This document shows positions 17,649 to 26,021 of a DNA stretch of 64,000 nucleotides, piece after piece. The stretch is from NCBI GenBank assembly GCA_038229695.1, contig JBBROE010000001.1, forward strand, positions 41,204 through 105,203. Direction: 5' to 3'. The notes under the pieces are model-generated. The model worked only from the letters and a program-made list of their open reading frames with translations, did not search any database and was not told the DNA's origin. This DNA is from JACMLD01 sp038229695. GTDB taxonomy: Bacteria; Bacteroidota; Bacteroidia; Chitinophagales; Chitinophagaceae. The position numbers were made by a program, and so were the translations under genes. Within the stretch, counting starts at the first letter, position 1. The number at the start of each line of letters is the position of its first letter.

Positions 17649-18503
17649 ATGAAAAGGTTAAAGCAGTTTGAGCCGTTTATCCTGTCTGATTTTGAACTGG
17701 ACGAATATCCCCTTCCACGGCACAACCATACCTACTACGAGATCATCTACATCGTTCACGGGGGTGGCCGGCACTGTCTCAACAAAAGAAATTTTGATTA
17801 CCGGCAGGGGGACCTGTTTCTGCTCACGCCGGAGGACAACCATTATTTCGTGGTTACGGAAAGGACACGGTTTGTTTTCCTGAAATTTACGGCCGGTTTT
17901 TTTTATAACCAGCCGCATACTTCCCCGGGATTTTTTGATCATGAAGTGGAACCGGTGATGCGGAATAAATACCTGCAGGAAATGAAACCCGAGCTGACAG
18001 CGGCGGACCAGCGCTACCTGCGGTCGGTCATTGACAACCTGGCTGCGCATGCCGGCGGGTCGCCGGGCCTGTCACCCGGAATGATTTTTTACCAGTTGCT
18101 TTCGATCCTGGAAATGGTTAAGCAGGCCCTCGTCCGCCACGGGTTGCAGGATCAGCCCTCCCTGCAGCGCAGCAATGAGCAGCTGCTGAGTTTTATCCAC
18201 CAGCATATCTATTCACCGGCATGCATCCAGATAAAGCATGTTGCGCACCAGTTCAATATTTCTGCGGGGTATTTCGGCGCTTATTTCAGGCGGAATTTCG
18301 GTATCAGTTACCGCGAGTATATCAACCGTTACCGCCTTAGCCTTATTGAAAGACGGCTGCAGAGCAGTAAGCTTACGCTCAAGGAAATTGCGGCGGAATT
18401 CGGCCTGTTTGATGAAAGTCACCTCTCCCGGTACTTTAAAAACCAGCGGAAGATCAGTCCGCGTGTATTCCGTCGGGAACTCCGCGCCGAGCCGGCAGCG
18501 TGA
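17649..18503 (+). CDS. AraC family transcriptional regulator
   Basis: A 284-residue regulator with an N-terminal cupin sensor and a C-terminal double HTH. The cupin is read from LPRHNHTYYEIIYIVHGGGRH (residues 22-45) and QGDLFLLTPEDNH. The AraC/XylS domain covers about residues 185-280: IKHVAHQFNISAGYFGAYFR, then LTLKEIAAEFGLFDESHLSRYF. The two HTH units and the terminal K-x-SPxxFRR segment are intact. It is divergent from the tolC-RND-adaptor operon (130-170 bases apart), so that operon is its most likely target. The cupin suggests a small-molecule effector, possibly an efflux substrate; this is inference. Confidence 0.9.
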   Translation: MKRLKQFEPFILSDFELDEYPLPRHNHTYYEIIYIVHGGGRHCLNKRNFDYRQGDLFLLTPEDNHYFVVTERTRFVFLKFTAGFFYNQPHTSPGFFDHEVEPVMRNKYLQEMKPELTAADQRYLRSVIDNLAAHAGGSPGLSPGMIFYQLLSILEMVKQALVRHGLQDQPSLQRSNEQLLSFIHQHIYSPACIQIKHVAHQFNISAGYFGAYFRRNFGISYREYINRYRLSLIERRLQSSKLTLKEIAAEFGLFDESHLSRYFKNQRKISPRVFRRELRAEPAA

Positions 18504-18540
18504 GGCTACGTGCGGGTACAGGGCGGTATCGCTCAAAACC

Positions 18541-19209
18541 CTATTCAGCGAGGGATCTGTTAATGAAGCCCAGCAGCGGCTGGAGCGCTTCGAACGCGGC
18601 CAGGGCAGCCGGTAAGAGGGCTTCACTGGTCAGTTCCCGGTCGGTGATTTTCCGGGTGGCGACAAAGCTCTTCAGCTTGATAAATGTGGCAGCTGGATTG
18701 TCTTTGTCAAAATCCCGCGGCACATTCACCAGGCTGATATCACCCGTAGTTTCGAGTCCGCCAAAATTGCCGGTGAATTTTTTACTGCCCGTGATCTTCT
18801 TAAACTCGGCAAAACAATAATCGATTTCCTGTCGTACTTTCTTGAGGTCGGGTGGCAGTGGTGCCCAAAGGCCGCCGCCTGCAAATGAGTTCCCGGGCTG
18901 GCAGTGAAAGTAGTACCCCGCCAGCGGGGATTTTTTTCCTCCAGAAGTAAAGCCGGCCCCAAAATTATTTTTGTAAGGACGCTTATCTTTTGAAAAGCGC
19001 ACGTCGCGGTTTATCCGGAATACACAGTTCTTAGCCTCGAGTGAAGCGATGGAAGCATCTTTTTTACCGTGCTTACTAATCAGCGCCTGCACAAGTACAA
19101 GGAAATCTGCTTTTGCCTCTCCATATTTACCGCGGTTGGCTTCAAACCAGGGCTTGTTGTTGTTCCTGTCCAGCGCAGCAAGAAATTTAAGGGTGGAATT
19201 TTTCAGCAT
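18541..19209 (-). CDS. DUF2461 domain-containing protein
   Basis: A 222-residue protein of the TIGR02453/DUF2461 family, widespread and of unknown biochemical role. The family signature starts at the N-terminus: STLKFLAALDRNNNKPWFEANR. RINRDVRFSKDKRPYKNNFG at about 82-101 and the GYYFHCQPGNSFAGGGLW core follow, then ITGSKKFTGNFGG. The length is standard. The ATG at 19209 matches the family start (MLxxxTLxFL); the upstream in-frame start at 19266 does not. It converges with the AraC-type gene, 37 bases away. No operon partner is evident. Confidence 0.9.
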   Translation of the reverse strand: MLKNSTLKFLAALDRNNNKPWFEANRGKYGEAKADFLVLVQALISKHGKKDASIASLEAKNCVFRINRDVRFSKDKRPYKNNFGAGFTSGGKKSPLAGYYFHCQPGNSFAGGGLWAPLPPDLKKVRQEIDYCFAEFKKITGSKKFTGNFGGLETTGDISLVNVPRDFDKDNPAATFIKLKSFVATRKITDRELTSEALLPAALAAFEALQPLLGFINRSLAE

Positions 19210-19325
19210 GAGTTCAGGTTTATGAATGCGAATCTCAGGGATTCGGCACTTAGTACAACAGGTCATAGACCGGTATTGTTCGTGTTTTTAAACGCCTGCA
19301 GAAGCGGGGAATAGCGGGCATAAAA

Positions 19326-19353
19326 AAAGGGATGATTTTGAGATCATCCCTTT
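19326..19353 (-). terminator. Intrinsic terminator after the NUMOD4/HNH-like gene
   Basis: Arms at 19326-19336 and 19343-19353 (AAAGGGATGAT and its complement) form a perfect 11-bp stem with a 6-base loop. On the minus strand the stem ends in a run of seven T. It lies 16 bases after the stop codon at 19369. Confidence 0.8.
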
Positions 19354-19368
19354 CACGAACTATATTTT

Positions 19369-19935
19369 TTATTTTTTGACCCTTCCCCAGTTCTCACCGC
19401 TTTTGATCCGGTACATGGTCATTTCACTTACGCCATATTTCTCGGCAATCTTTTTAATAGTGAGCTTTCGTTTGGGGTCGTCCAGTGTTTTCTTAATCGA
19501 CTTCACCTGTACGGCTGATAATTTTAAACCTACTGTCCTGTTGGCCTGTACTTTTTTGTAGGCAATTTTAGCCGGGCTTTTTTGCTGGTGTTCAATCATT
19601 GTCTCCAGGGAAGACCACTGCAGGTTTTTACTGCTGTTATCCATTTTATTATGGTTGATATGGATAACATACTTGTGTTTGTTACTCGGCTTCTTGTTGA
19701 AAAGCCGCGCAATCTCCCGGTGAATGTACAGTGTGCCATTGTTTTCCGGGCGGTGAAGATTTAAGGTTTTGTAACCGGTGGTTATGGAACCCTGAAGCAG
19801 CTTGCCGTCCTGGAGCACATCGTCCTTATAACTGGCAATACGTCCCTGTGAAGATAAGGCGTACTTGTTTCGGAGCTGCTTCCATCCGGGAAACTGGAGC
19901 GGTTTCCATACTTCGGCGGAGAGTGCTTTTATCAT
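19369..19935 (-). CDS. NUMOD4/HNH-like DNA-binding protein with C-terminal HTH
   Basis: A 188-residue protein related to free-standing HNH homing-type endonucleases. Residues 8-60 resemble NUMOD4: VWKPLQF, YALSSQGRIASYK, then GYKTLNLHRP. Residues 70-108 resemble the HNH_3 zone: IHREIARLFNKKP, then YVIHINHNKMDNSSKNLQW. Compared with the usual V-H-H-I-D-G-N-K-x-N-N-x-x-x-N-L-x-W, the first His is Ile and the Asp is Asn, so nuclease activity is doubtful. The C-terminal 35 residues form a helix-turn-helix (LTIKKIAEKYGVSEMTMYRI). It is more A+T-rich than its neighbours and has its own strong terminator, suggesting acquisition by transfer. It could be a domesticated DNA-binding regulator. Confidence 0.65.
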   Translation of the reverse strand: MIKALSAEVWKPLQFPGWKQLRNKYALSSQGRIASYKDDVLQDGKLLQGSITTGYKTLNLHRPENNGTLYIHREIARLFNKKPSNKHKYVIHINHNKMDNSSKNLQWSSLETMIEHQQKSPAKIAYKKVQANRTVGLKLSAVQVKSIKKTLDDPKRKLTIKKIAEKYGVSEMTMYRIKSGENWGRVKK

Positions 19936-20065
19936 GCCTGGTATTTTTTTAAAGTTACTGAAATAATACAGCTAAAAATTTATTTTTCTTGTTGTTGTGG
20001 TGAAACTGCCCCTATTGGTAACGGTTGGGTAATTGCCGCCATACCTTGGGCCGTTCACCAGGCAT

Positions 20066-22180
20066 TTATCGGTCCATCAATTCCAGGAATTCACTTTCCG
20101 TAATCACTTTAATACCCGGTATTTTTTTAGCCTTTTCCAGTTTTAAACCGGCATCTTCTCCCACTATCAGGTAATTGAGTTTGCTGCTCACTCCACTGAG
20201 TAACCGCCCGCCTTTCGCTTCCACCTGTTCTTCCGCCTCTGCGCGTTTCAACTGTTGCAGGGTGCCGGTGAATAAAAAAGTAAGGCCGGCCAGGTTGCCT
20301 TTTGCTTCATGTTCACTATCCCGGTGCTTCAGCTGTACACCGGCGTCTTCCAGTTCCTGCAGCATTTTTATATTATCCCTGTTATGAAAGAACTCGTATA
20401 TGCTACCAGCTACTTTCGGGCCAACATCTTCCAGCTTCAGGAGGTCGTCCTGGGTAAGCGCTGCTGCATCCGGCAGGTACCTGACTGCCCGCGCCAGTAT
20501 TTTGGCGGTGGTTTCGCCCACGTACCGGATACCCAGCCCGAATATAACGCGGTGGAGTGGTTGCAGTTTAGACTTTTCTATGGCCGCCGAGAGGTTATCT
20601 ATTGATTTTTTTCCGAATCCTTCCATTGAAGCGATTGCGTTAAAGTCAATATGATAAATACCGGGGATGCTTTTTAATACACCAGCCTCAAAGAAACGCT
20701 TTACGTTGGCTTCCCCGAAGCTGCGGATATCCATGGCATCCTTGCTTACAAAATGAATGATGCGTTCCGTTACCTGGGCAGGGCATGCAGGGTTGATACA
20801 GCGCCAGACCGCTTCTTCGGCGGGCTTTACCAGCTTGTGATCGCAGGCAGGACAGCGGGAGGGAAATACAATCGGCGTGGCCGCTTTGGTGCGCAGCTCG
20901 GGAAGCGATTTTACGATGTAAGGAATTACATCACCTGCGCGTTCCACCAGCACCGTATCGCCAATCATGAGATCCTTCTCCCGGATCATTTCTTCGTTGA
21001 ACAGGGATACCGATGTTACCGTCACTCCGCCAATGGGTACGGGATCGATTTTGGCGACCGGCGTTACAGACCCGGTTCTGCCGACCTGGAATTCCACTGC
21101 GCGGAGTTTGCTGGTTCCCTGCCTGGCTTTGAATTTAAAAGCCATCGCCCACCTGGGGTGATGGGTTGTCTGGCCCAGCTTGTCCTGCAGGTCAATGGAA
21201 TTTACTTTGATCACCATTCCATCGATTTCGTAGGGTAATTCCTCGCGGCCGGTTTCAAACTGCCGGGCATAATCGATCACAGCTCCGATGCCGCGAAAGA
21301 TTTTCTGCTCTTTCACCGGGCTGCGGAACCCGAGGTTCCACAACATCTCCAGTGAGCTGCTGTGCCGGGCAAGCGCTGCTTCTCCTTTCTTGTTGGTGTC
21401 TACATCCAGCCCGTCGGCGGTGTAATAGCTGATGTGGTATAGAAATGCCTCCAGGTTTCTTCTCTTTACTTCCGCCGGATCCTTAATGCGCAACGATCCG
21501 GAGGCCGCGTTACGCGGGTTGGCCAACGGTGCCAGGCCTGCTGCAGCGAGTTCGTCATTGTATTGCTTAAAGCTTTTTTTACTCATCAGCACCTCGCCCC
21601 GTATTTCCACCTGTTGCAGGCCGTAGGCAGAAAACGCAGCCGAAAGCGGAACTGATTTAATCTGCCTGATGTTGGTGGTGATCTCATCGCCCTGTACACC
21701 GTCGCCGCGGGTAGCCGCCCGCGTTAGCAGGTCGTTTTCATACACCAGGGATATACTTGCCCCGTCAAATTTGGGTTCCACGCAATATTCCACCTCCGCC
21801 AGGCCGGTTCCCTCCCTCACCTTCCGGTCCCAGTCCGCCAGGTCGGCTTCGTCATAGGAGTTTTCCAGGGAAAGCATGCCCACGAGGTGTTGTACCGCAG
21901 GGAAATCCCTGGTGAGGCCTTTGGCTACCCGCTGCGTCGGGGAATCACCGGTAATGAGGGCCGGGTTGCTTTCTTCCAGGTACTCCAGCGCCTTATACAA
22001 CTGGTCGTATTCGAAGTCCGCCAGCAGCGGGTCGTCCATCACGTAGTAACGGTATTCATGAAAACGAAGCACCTTTCTCAGGTCGTCTGTTTCTGCGGGG
22101 GAGAGCGGGGCATCCTGTTGGGCGTGCAGCAGGCGGCGCGTGAGATCCTGTAATGATTTGGTCTGGCTAACCGAGTACAT
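20066..22180 (-). CDS. ligA: NAD-dependent DNA ligase
   Basis: A 704-residue replicative and repair ligase that seals nicks using NAD+. The Ia domain and adenylation domain lead to Lys137 in CVEPKFDGASI, the AMP-accepting residue. The OB fold follows (TGSVTPVAKIDPVPIGGVTV). The Cys4 zinc finger is CPACDHKL...CINPACPAQ (about 440-465). The HhH domain (EGFGKKSIDNLSAAIEKSK, LEDVGPKVAGSIYEFF) comes next, and a C-terminal BRCT domain occupies about residues 625-704 (GLTFLFTGTL...KLNYLIVGEDAG). All modules are intact and the length is normal. It is not tightly linked to its neighbours. Confidence 0.96.
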   Translation of the reverse strand: MYSVSQTKSLQDLTRRLLHAQQDAPLSPAETDDLRKVLRFHEYRYYVMDDPLLADFEYDQLYKALEYLEESNPALITGDSPTQRVAKGLTRDFPAVQHLVGMLSLENSYDEADLADWDRKVREGTGLAEVEYCVEPKFDGASISLVYENDLLTRAATRGDGVQGDEITTNIRQIKSVPLSAAFSAYGLQQVEIRGEVLMSKKSFKQYNDELAAAGLAPLANPRNAASGSLRIKDPAEVKRRNLEAFLYHISYYTADGLDVDTNKKGEAALARHSSSLEMLWNLGFRSPVKEQKIFRGIGAVIDYARQFETGREELPYEIDGMVIKVNSIDLQDKLGQTTHHPRWAMAFKFKARQGTSKLRAVEFQVGRTGSVTPVAKIDPVPIGGVTVTSVSLFNEEMIREKDLMIGDTVLVERAGDVIPYIVKSLPELRTKAATPIVFPSRCPACDHKLVKPAEEAVWRCINPACPAQVTERIIHFVSKDAMDIRSFGEANVKRFFEAGVLKSIPGIYHIDFNAIASMEGFGKKSIDNLSAAIEKSKLQPLHRVIFGLGIRYVGETTAKILARAVRYLPDAAALTQDDLLKLEDVGPKVAGSIYEFFHNRDNIKMLQELEDAGVQLKHRDSEHEAKGNLAGLTFLFTGTLQQLKRAEAEEQVEAKGGRLLSGVSSKLNYLIVGEDAGLKLEKAKKIPGIKVITESEFLELMDR

Positions 22181-22241
22181 AAAAACGCTGTTTGTCCCTA
22201 AAATTACGGCATGCGGTGGTTCCGGGCATGGTTGGCCTGCC

Positions 22242-22260
22242 GGCCGTAGGCGATACGGCC
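22242..22260. repeat. Intergenic hairpin between ligA and the Pmp3-like gene
   Basis: GGCCGTA (22242-22248) and TACGGCC (22254-22260) form a 7-bp stem with a 5-base loop. There is no T-run, so it is not a convincing terminator. GCCTGCCGG just before it (22235-22243) repeats the arm found at 5432-5440. Confidence 0.35.
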
Positions 22261-22310
22261 AATTCTCAGCGTTTCACGGTGTTGGGTAATACTACAAAAA
22301 GGGGTGATTA

Positions 22311-22544
22311 TTAAGCCGTGCTCTTCAGGTCGGCCCGGTTCTTCCGGTAACCCGGGGCGATGGAGCGCAGGATGAAATCGTTCTTTGACTTTTTACGGGA
22401 AGACAGCAGGGAGTACAGCGCCCAGCCAGCGGCAAGCGGCCAGCCGGCAACGCTGATTTGGAGCGCGAGGCAACAATACCCGGCAACGTATTTTTCACGG
22501 AGGAAAAATGAAAACCAGGGCAAAAGCACCGCTATTCTTTTCAT
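22311..22544 (-). CDS. Small membrane protein, YqaE/Pmp3-like
   Basis: A 77-residue membrane protein with two hydrophobic segments (residues 3-14 and 18-46). The second contains YCCLALQISVAGWPLAAGWALY, which fits the pattern C-L-x-L-Q-I-x-x-x-G-W-x-x-A-x-x-W-A-x-Y of Bacteroidota YqaE/Pmp3 (UPF0057) relatives, small proteins linked in yeast and plants to membrane potential and salt stress. The C-terminal 30 residues are basic and cytoplasmic. The first Pmp3 helix is poorly conserved, so this is a divergent member at best. It stands alone on the strand with about 130 bases to ligA. Confidence 0.5.
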   Translation of the reverse strand: MKRIAVLLPWFSFFLREKYVAGYCCLALQISVAGWPLAAGWALYSLLSSRKKSKNDFILRSIAPGYRKNRADLKSTA

Positions 22545-22742
22545 GTTTGGGGATTACGCTGCTTAAACGAATGCGCCGGAAGCCTTAGTATCGGGAGCGC
22601 TCAAATTAACACGACACCCGTGCCTGCGCTCCCACCGCGGGTTCCCGGATCCGGCTTCTTCTTAATATTGACGTGATTTTCCGCTTAACATATCTTGGCC
22701 ATCAGTTATCTTTAACTCCCTGTCACCACGTAAACGAATTGC

Positions 22743-23468
22743 ATGTCCCCGAAAGCTTATCAGAAGAATATTCAAACCATTTTAAAGGAACTGGGAAAGG
22801 AAGGCCTGAACGGGATATCTGTCGACTGTGTCATATTCGGCTTTGATGAAGATGCCCTGAAAGTGCTGCTGATTAAATCGGATCTGAAAAACTTTGAGCA
22901 TAAATGGTCGTTGCTGGGCGATTTGGTAGACAGCCGGGAGACCCTGGAAGGCGCCGCCAACCGGATCCTCCTGGAACGCACTGGTATGGATGATGTTTAC
23001 CTCGAACAGGTGCGATCGTTTGGCGAAGTGGACCGTCACCCGGCCGCGAGAGTCATCACCGTTGCTTTCTGTTCACTGGTGAACGTACAGCATTTCCAGT
23101 TAAAGAAGATGGACAACGAACTGCACTGGCACGAGGTAAGCAGTATCGGCCAGATGGCCTTCGACCACAAGCAGATACTGGAGGCCTGTTACAGCTGGTT
23201 GCAGAAAAGAATACAGGAACACCCGCTCGGCTTTAGCCTGCTGCCGAAAAAATTTTCGCTGCGGGAATTACAGCATCTCTATGAGGCCATTCTCGGCGTC
23301 CGGCTCGACCGCCGCAACTTCCGTAAAAAATTCTTTGCCATGGACCTGCTGGAAGATACCGGTGAACTGGAACAGGACGTCCGCCACCGTCCCGGTAAAC
23401 TCTACCGGTTCAACTATGAAAAATATCGCCGCAAGGAGCAGAAGAAATGGTTCGGTATCGATTTTTAA
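22743..23468 (+). CDS. Nudix-domain transcriptional regulator (NrtR family-like)
   Basis: A 241-residue protein with an N-terminal Nudix fold (residues 20-155) and a C-terminal winged HTH (residues 165-235: LLPKKFSLRELQHLYEAILG, LDRRNFRKKFFAMDLLEDTG). In NrtR-family regulators the Nudix domain senses a ligand (ADP-ribose or, in Bacteroidota subgroups, sugars) and the wHTH binds DNA. Here the Nudix box is degenerate: GDLVDSRETLEG...NRILLERTG lacks the paired Glu residues of REUxEExGU, so it should bind rather than hydrolyse. No NAD-biosynthesis or sugar-use gene is adjacent, so the target is unknown. Confidence 0.85.
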   Translation: MSPKAYQKNIQTILKELGKEGLNGISVDCVIFGFDEDALKVLLIKSDLKNFEHKWSLLGDLVDSRETLEGAANRILLERTGMDDVYLEQVRSFGEVDRHPAARVITVAFCSLVNVQHFQLKKMDNELHWHEVSSIGQMAFDHKQILEACYSWLQKRIQEHPLGFSLLPKKFSLRELQHLYEAILGVRLDRRNFRKKFFAMDLLEDTGELEQDVRHRPGKLYRFNYEKYRRKEQKKWFGIDF

Positions 23469-23616
23469 TGCGCCCCGCCGCCAAATGGGGACCAGCCCCC
23501 GCCGGCATTTCGGTTACCTGTCGGAAAGCAAGCAGGAAGCTGCCTTCAGTAAATAATTGCTGCGGACCGGGATCATTGATCCTGGCGTAACACATTAATA
23601 AAGGGTGATGAGGCGG

Positions 23617-23850
23617 TTATTCAGAGGAGACGGGCATGGTGCGACGGGCATAATCCAGCACGTTCAAAACCGCTTCTGCCCTGGGGCTGTACAGCCTTCC
23701 GGAAAGTTGCTGAACGGATGATTCGATTACTTTGAATTTTTGTTGCAGGGCCCAATCGTTAGTAAGTGCTTCTTTAATCGAAGCCGTCTGTGCGGGGGAA
23801 GTTTCGTGATACAAATACGCGATCAAATCTTCCGGTGTAAAGATTGACAT
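23617..23850 (-). CDS. Small conserved Bacteroidota protein
   Basis: A 77-residue soluble protein of unknown function. The N-terminal segment MSIFTPEDLIAYLYHETSP followed by ALTNDWALQQKFKVIE resembles a family of small Bacteroidota proteins whose N-terminal helices look like those at the start of anti-sigma factors, but without the zinc-binding His/Cys. The C-terminal part SPRAEAVLNVLDYARRT is predicted helix. The ATG at 23850 is preferred to an in-frame TTG two codons upstream. The neighbours give no clue. Confidence 0.6.
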   Translation of the reverse strand: MSIFTPEDLIAYLYHETSPAQTASIKEALTNDWALQQKFKVIESSVQQLSGRLYSPRAEAVLNVLDYARRTMPVSSE

Positions 23851-24009
23851 AGGCAAACCATTTTTTTGTCCTTATAAAATTTTCCAAAGTGTCCAGCTTT
23901 GGAACGTCCGTATTAGAAACGGGGTTTAAAGAAGGTTATTGTACGATTTTAAATAAAAATCTCGCAAAAGGCTGAAAATGAACCGTAAAAATACGGTCGG
24001 TGGTTAACG

Positions 24010-24321
24010 TTATTCTGCGGCACCTGGTGTTCTAACAATGAAAAGGTCTTCATTATCCCGCTTCATCAGGTATTTCTCGCGGGCATATTTCTCAATCGTA
24101 AAGGCGTTGATTTTTAACTGGTCCAGCTCTTTGCGGGTATCGCCAATCCGGTCTTCATAATACTGTTTGCTGTGTTTCAACTGTGCCAGTTCCTGCCGCT
24201 GGCGGATGCAGGTAATGTAGAGGTCGCGGTCATCAAAAAACAGCATCCACACCACGAATCCCAGCAGGGTCAGTATGTATTTATTCTTCATCCACCCAGG
24301 GATCTGTTCAAGAAGACGCAT
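24010..24321 (-). CDS. Septum formation initiator family protein (DivIC/FtsB-like)
   Basis: A 103-residue bitopic membrane protein of the FtsB/DivIC family, part of the divisome complex that activates septal peptidoglycan synthesis. There is a short cytoplasmic N-terminus, then one TM (YILTLLGFVVWMLFF, about residues 13-28). A coiled coil follows (RQRQELAQLKHSKQYYEDRIGDTRKELDQLK), then the conserved IEKYAREKYLMKRDNEDLFIV C-terminal domain. The ATG at 24321 places the TM properly; an upstream in-frame ATG (24375) adds a non-conserved tail. It follows eno on the same strand by 170 bases, an arrangement seen in other Bacteroidota. Confidence 0.88.
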   Translation of the reverse strand: MRLLEQIPGWMKNKYILTLLGFVVWMLFFDDRDLYITCIRQRQELAQLKHSKQYYEDRIGDTRKELDQLKINAFTIEKYAREKYLMKRDNEDLFIVRTPGAAE

Positions 24322-24418
24322 AAAAATAGTATGATGACTAAAGTTAGTACATTTTGTATTCGGCCACTTCTTCAATCTTGTTTTACCCGGGGGTTAAGGT
24401 GCTGCAGTCTGCACCGGG

Positions 24419-24455
24419 GTACAGGTGTGCGACGCAACGATGCCCCCACCTGTAC
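24419..24455. repeat. Palindromic repeat copy downstream of eno
   Basis: GTACAGGTG (24419-24427) and its exact complement (24447-24455) form a 9-bp stem. The loop and left arm include GTGCGACGCAACGATGC (24427-24443), whose perfect 17-base reverse complement lies upstream of eno at 25914-25930. The core TGCGACGCA is itself nearly palindromic. It looks like one copy of a dispersed intergenic repeat. Confidence 0.5.
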
Positions 24456-24491
24456 TGCTGCCCGGTCCATCCCCGCATCGTCCTCAGCTGC

Positions 24492-25781
24492 TTAGCGGCC
24501 GAATTTGATCTTGCCCGCCGGGAAGATCCCCGTGTCGCCCAATTGTTCCTCGATCCGGATGAGCTGGTTGTATTTTGCAATACGGTCTGTTCGCGAAGCG
24601 CTGCCGGTCTTGATCTGCCCGCAATTGAGGGCTACGGACAGGTCGGCGATGGTGGTATCTTCGGTTTCGCCGCTGCGGTGGCTCATGATGGTATTGTAGC
24701 CATTGTGCTGGGCCAGCGTTACAGCGTTGATCGTTTCCGTGAGCGTGCCAATCTGGTTTACCTTCACAAGCAGTGCGTTGGCGATGTCTTTGTCGATGCC
24801 CTGCTGCAGGCGGGTTACGTTGGTTACGAACAGGTCGTCACCCACCAGCTGGCATTTGCTGCCGATGGTAGTGGTAAGCAGTTTCCAGCCGTCCCAGTCG
24901 TCCTCGGCCATACCATCTTCGATGGAAATGATGGGGTATTGATTCACCCAGCTCTCCCAGTAGCTTACCAGTTCTTCGCTGGACATTTCTTTGCCGCTGC
25001 TTTTATGAAAGACATATTTTTTCTTTTTGCCGTCCCACAATTCACTGTTGGCGGCATCCATGGCAATGGCTACCTGGCTGCCGGTCTTGAAGCCGGCTGC
25101 GCTGATTGCTTCCAGTACGGTTTCTATCGCTTCTTCGTTGCTCTGGATATTGGGAGCGAAGCCGCCCTCGTCACCTACATTGGTGCTGAACCCTTTTTTC
25201 TTAAGTACATTTTTGAGGGTATGAAATATTTCAACGCCCCAGCGCAGTCCTTCGCTGAACGTGGTGGCGCCGACGGGCATTACCATGAATTCCTGGAAAT
25301 CGATTTTATTGTCGGCATGCGCCCCCCCGTTCAGGATATTCATCATCGGGATGGGGAGCGTACGGGCATTGGTGCCACCGATATAACGGTAGAGCGGCAG
25401 GTTGGTCTCCTGGGCGGCTGCTTTGGCAATGGCCATACTAACGGCGAGCATGGCATTAGCGCCAAGCTTGGATTTGTTCGGTGTGCCATCGAGTTCGATC
25501 AGCATCTTGTCCGCGAGGGCCTGTTCCCCCACTTCAAAGCCCAGTAGCTTTTCTGCAATCGTATCGTTTACATTTTTAACGGCCTGCAGCACGCCTTTGC
25601 CGACATATAGTTTTTTATCATTGTCACGCAGTTCCATCGCTTCGTGGATGCCGGTACTGGCACCACTCGGAACCGCAGCCCTGCCCATTGCACCTTCGTC
25701 GGTAATGATATCCACTTCCACCGTGGGGTTGCCGCGGCTGTCTAGAATCTGTCTGGCATGGACTTCTGAAATGTAACTCAT
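24492..25781 (-). CDS. eno: Enolase (phosphopyruvate hydratase)
   Basis: A 429-residue glycolytic enzyme converting 2-phosphoglycerate to phosphoenolpyruvate. The N-terminal signature ISEVHARQILDSRGNPTVEV contains the conserved SRGNPT. The Mg2+ ligands are read in AIAMDAANSE, SIEDGMAEDDWDGW and LVGDDLFVTN. The catalytic Lys/His region includes LLVKVNQIGTLTE and the C-terminal MSHRSGETEDTTIADLSVAL. The length is standard. The ATG at 25781 gives the canonical start; the frame is open further upstream (to 26003) but that part runs through the repeat and is not conserved. Short palindromic repeat copies flank the gene. Confidence 0.97.
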   Translation of the reverse strand: MSYISEVHARQILDSRGNPTVEVDIITDEGAMGRAAVPSGASTGIHEAMELRDNDKKLYVGKGVLQAVKNVNDTIAEKLLGFEVGEQALADKMLIELDGTPNKSKLGANAMLAVSMAIAKAAAQETNLPLYRYIGGTNARTLPIPMMNILNGGAHADNKIDFQEFMVMPVGATTFSEGLRWGVEIFHTLKNVLKKKGFSTNVGDEGGFAPNIQSNEEAIETVLEAISAAGFKTGSQVAIAMDAANSELWDGKKKKYVFHKSSGKEMSSEELVSYWESWVNQYPIISIEDGMAEDDWDGWKLLTTTIGSKCQLVGDDLFVTNVTRLQQGIDKDIANALLVKVNQIGTLTETINAVTLAQHNGYNTIMSHRSGETEDTTIADLSVALNCGQIKTGSASRTDRIAKYNQLIRIEEQLGDTGIFPAGKIKFGR

Positions 25782-25913
25782 GGTTGATTTATTTTTTGAA
25801 AGGATAATGCAGTATCCCGGTGATAAGAAGTAATTGTCGTACAAAGAAACAGTTTTCAACGTATGCAGCAAAATAGGAATACCATTTTGGACCCGGCTGC
25901 AACACATAGGGCA

Positions 25914-25954
25914 GCATCGTTGCGTCGCACCTTTGAACGGCAGGAACACCTGTA
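25914..25954. repeat. Palindromic repeat copy upstream of eno
   Basis: GCATCGTTGCGTCGCAC (25914-25930) is the perfect reverse complement of 24427-24443. CACCTGTA (25947-25954), also present in the downstream copy, follows, and both copies carry GGGCAGCA before and GCAGCACC after. The 240-base gap (25782-26021) between eno and the acyltransferase gene holds this element and otherwise nothing I recognise. Confidence 0.5.
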
Positions 25955-26021
25955 AGCAGCACCATCGTTTCTGCTCCTGCGCACATGGCGCAGGGATCCT
26001 CACTGGCTGTGTAGCGGGGCT

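Noticed and set aside
24354..25547. Open plus-strand frame of about 400 codons
   Set aside because: It is antisense to enolase, which has all catalytic motifs; the plus frame starts inside the palindromic repeat and has no family features.
24492..26003. Extended enolase reading frame
   Set aside because: The frame is open to 26003, but the conserved enolase start is at 25781 and the extra part crosses the repeat element.
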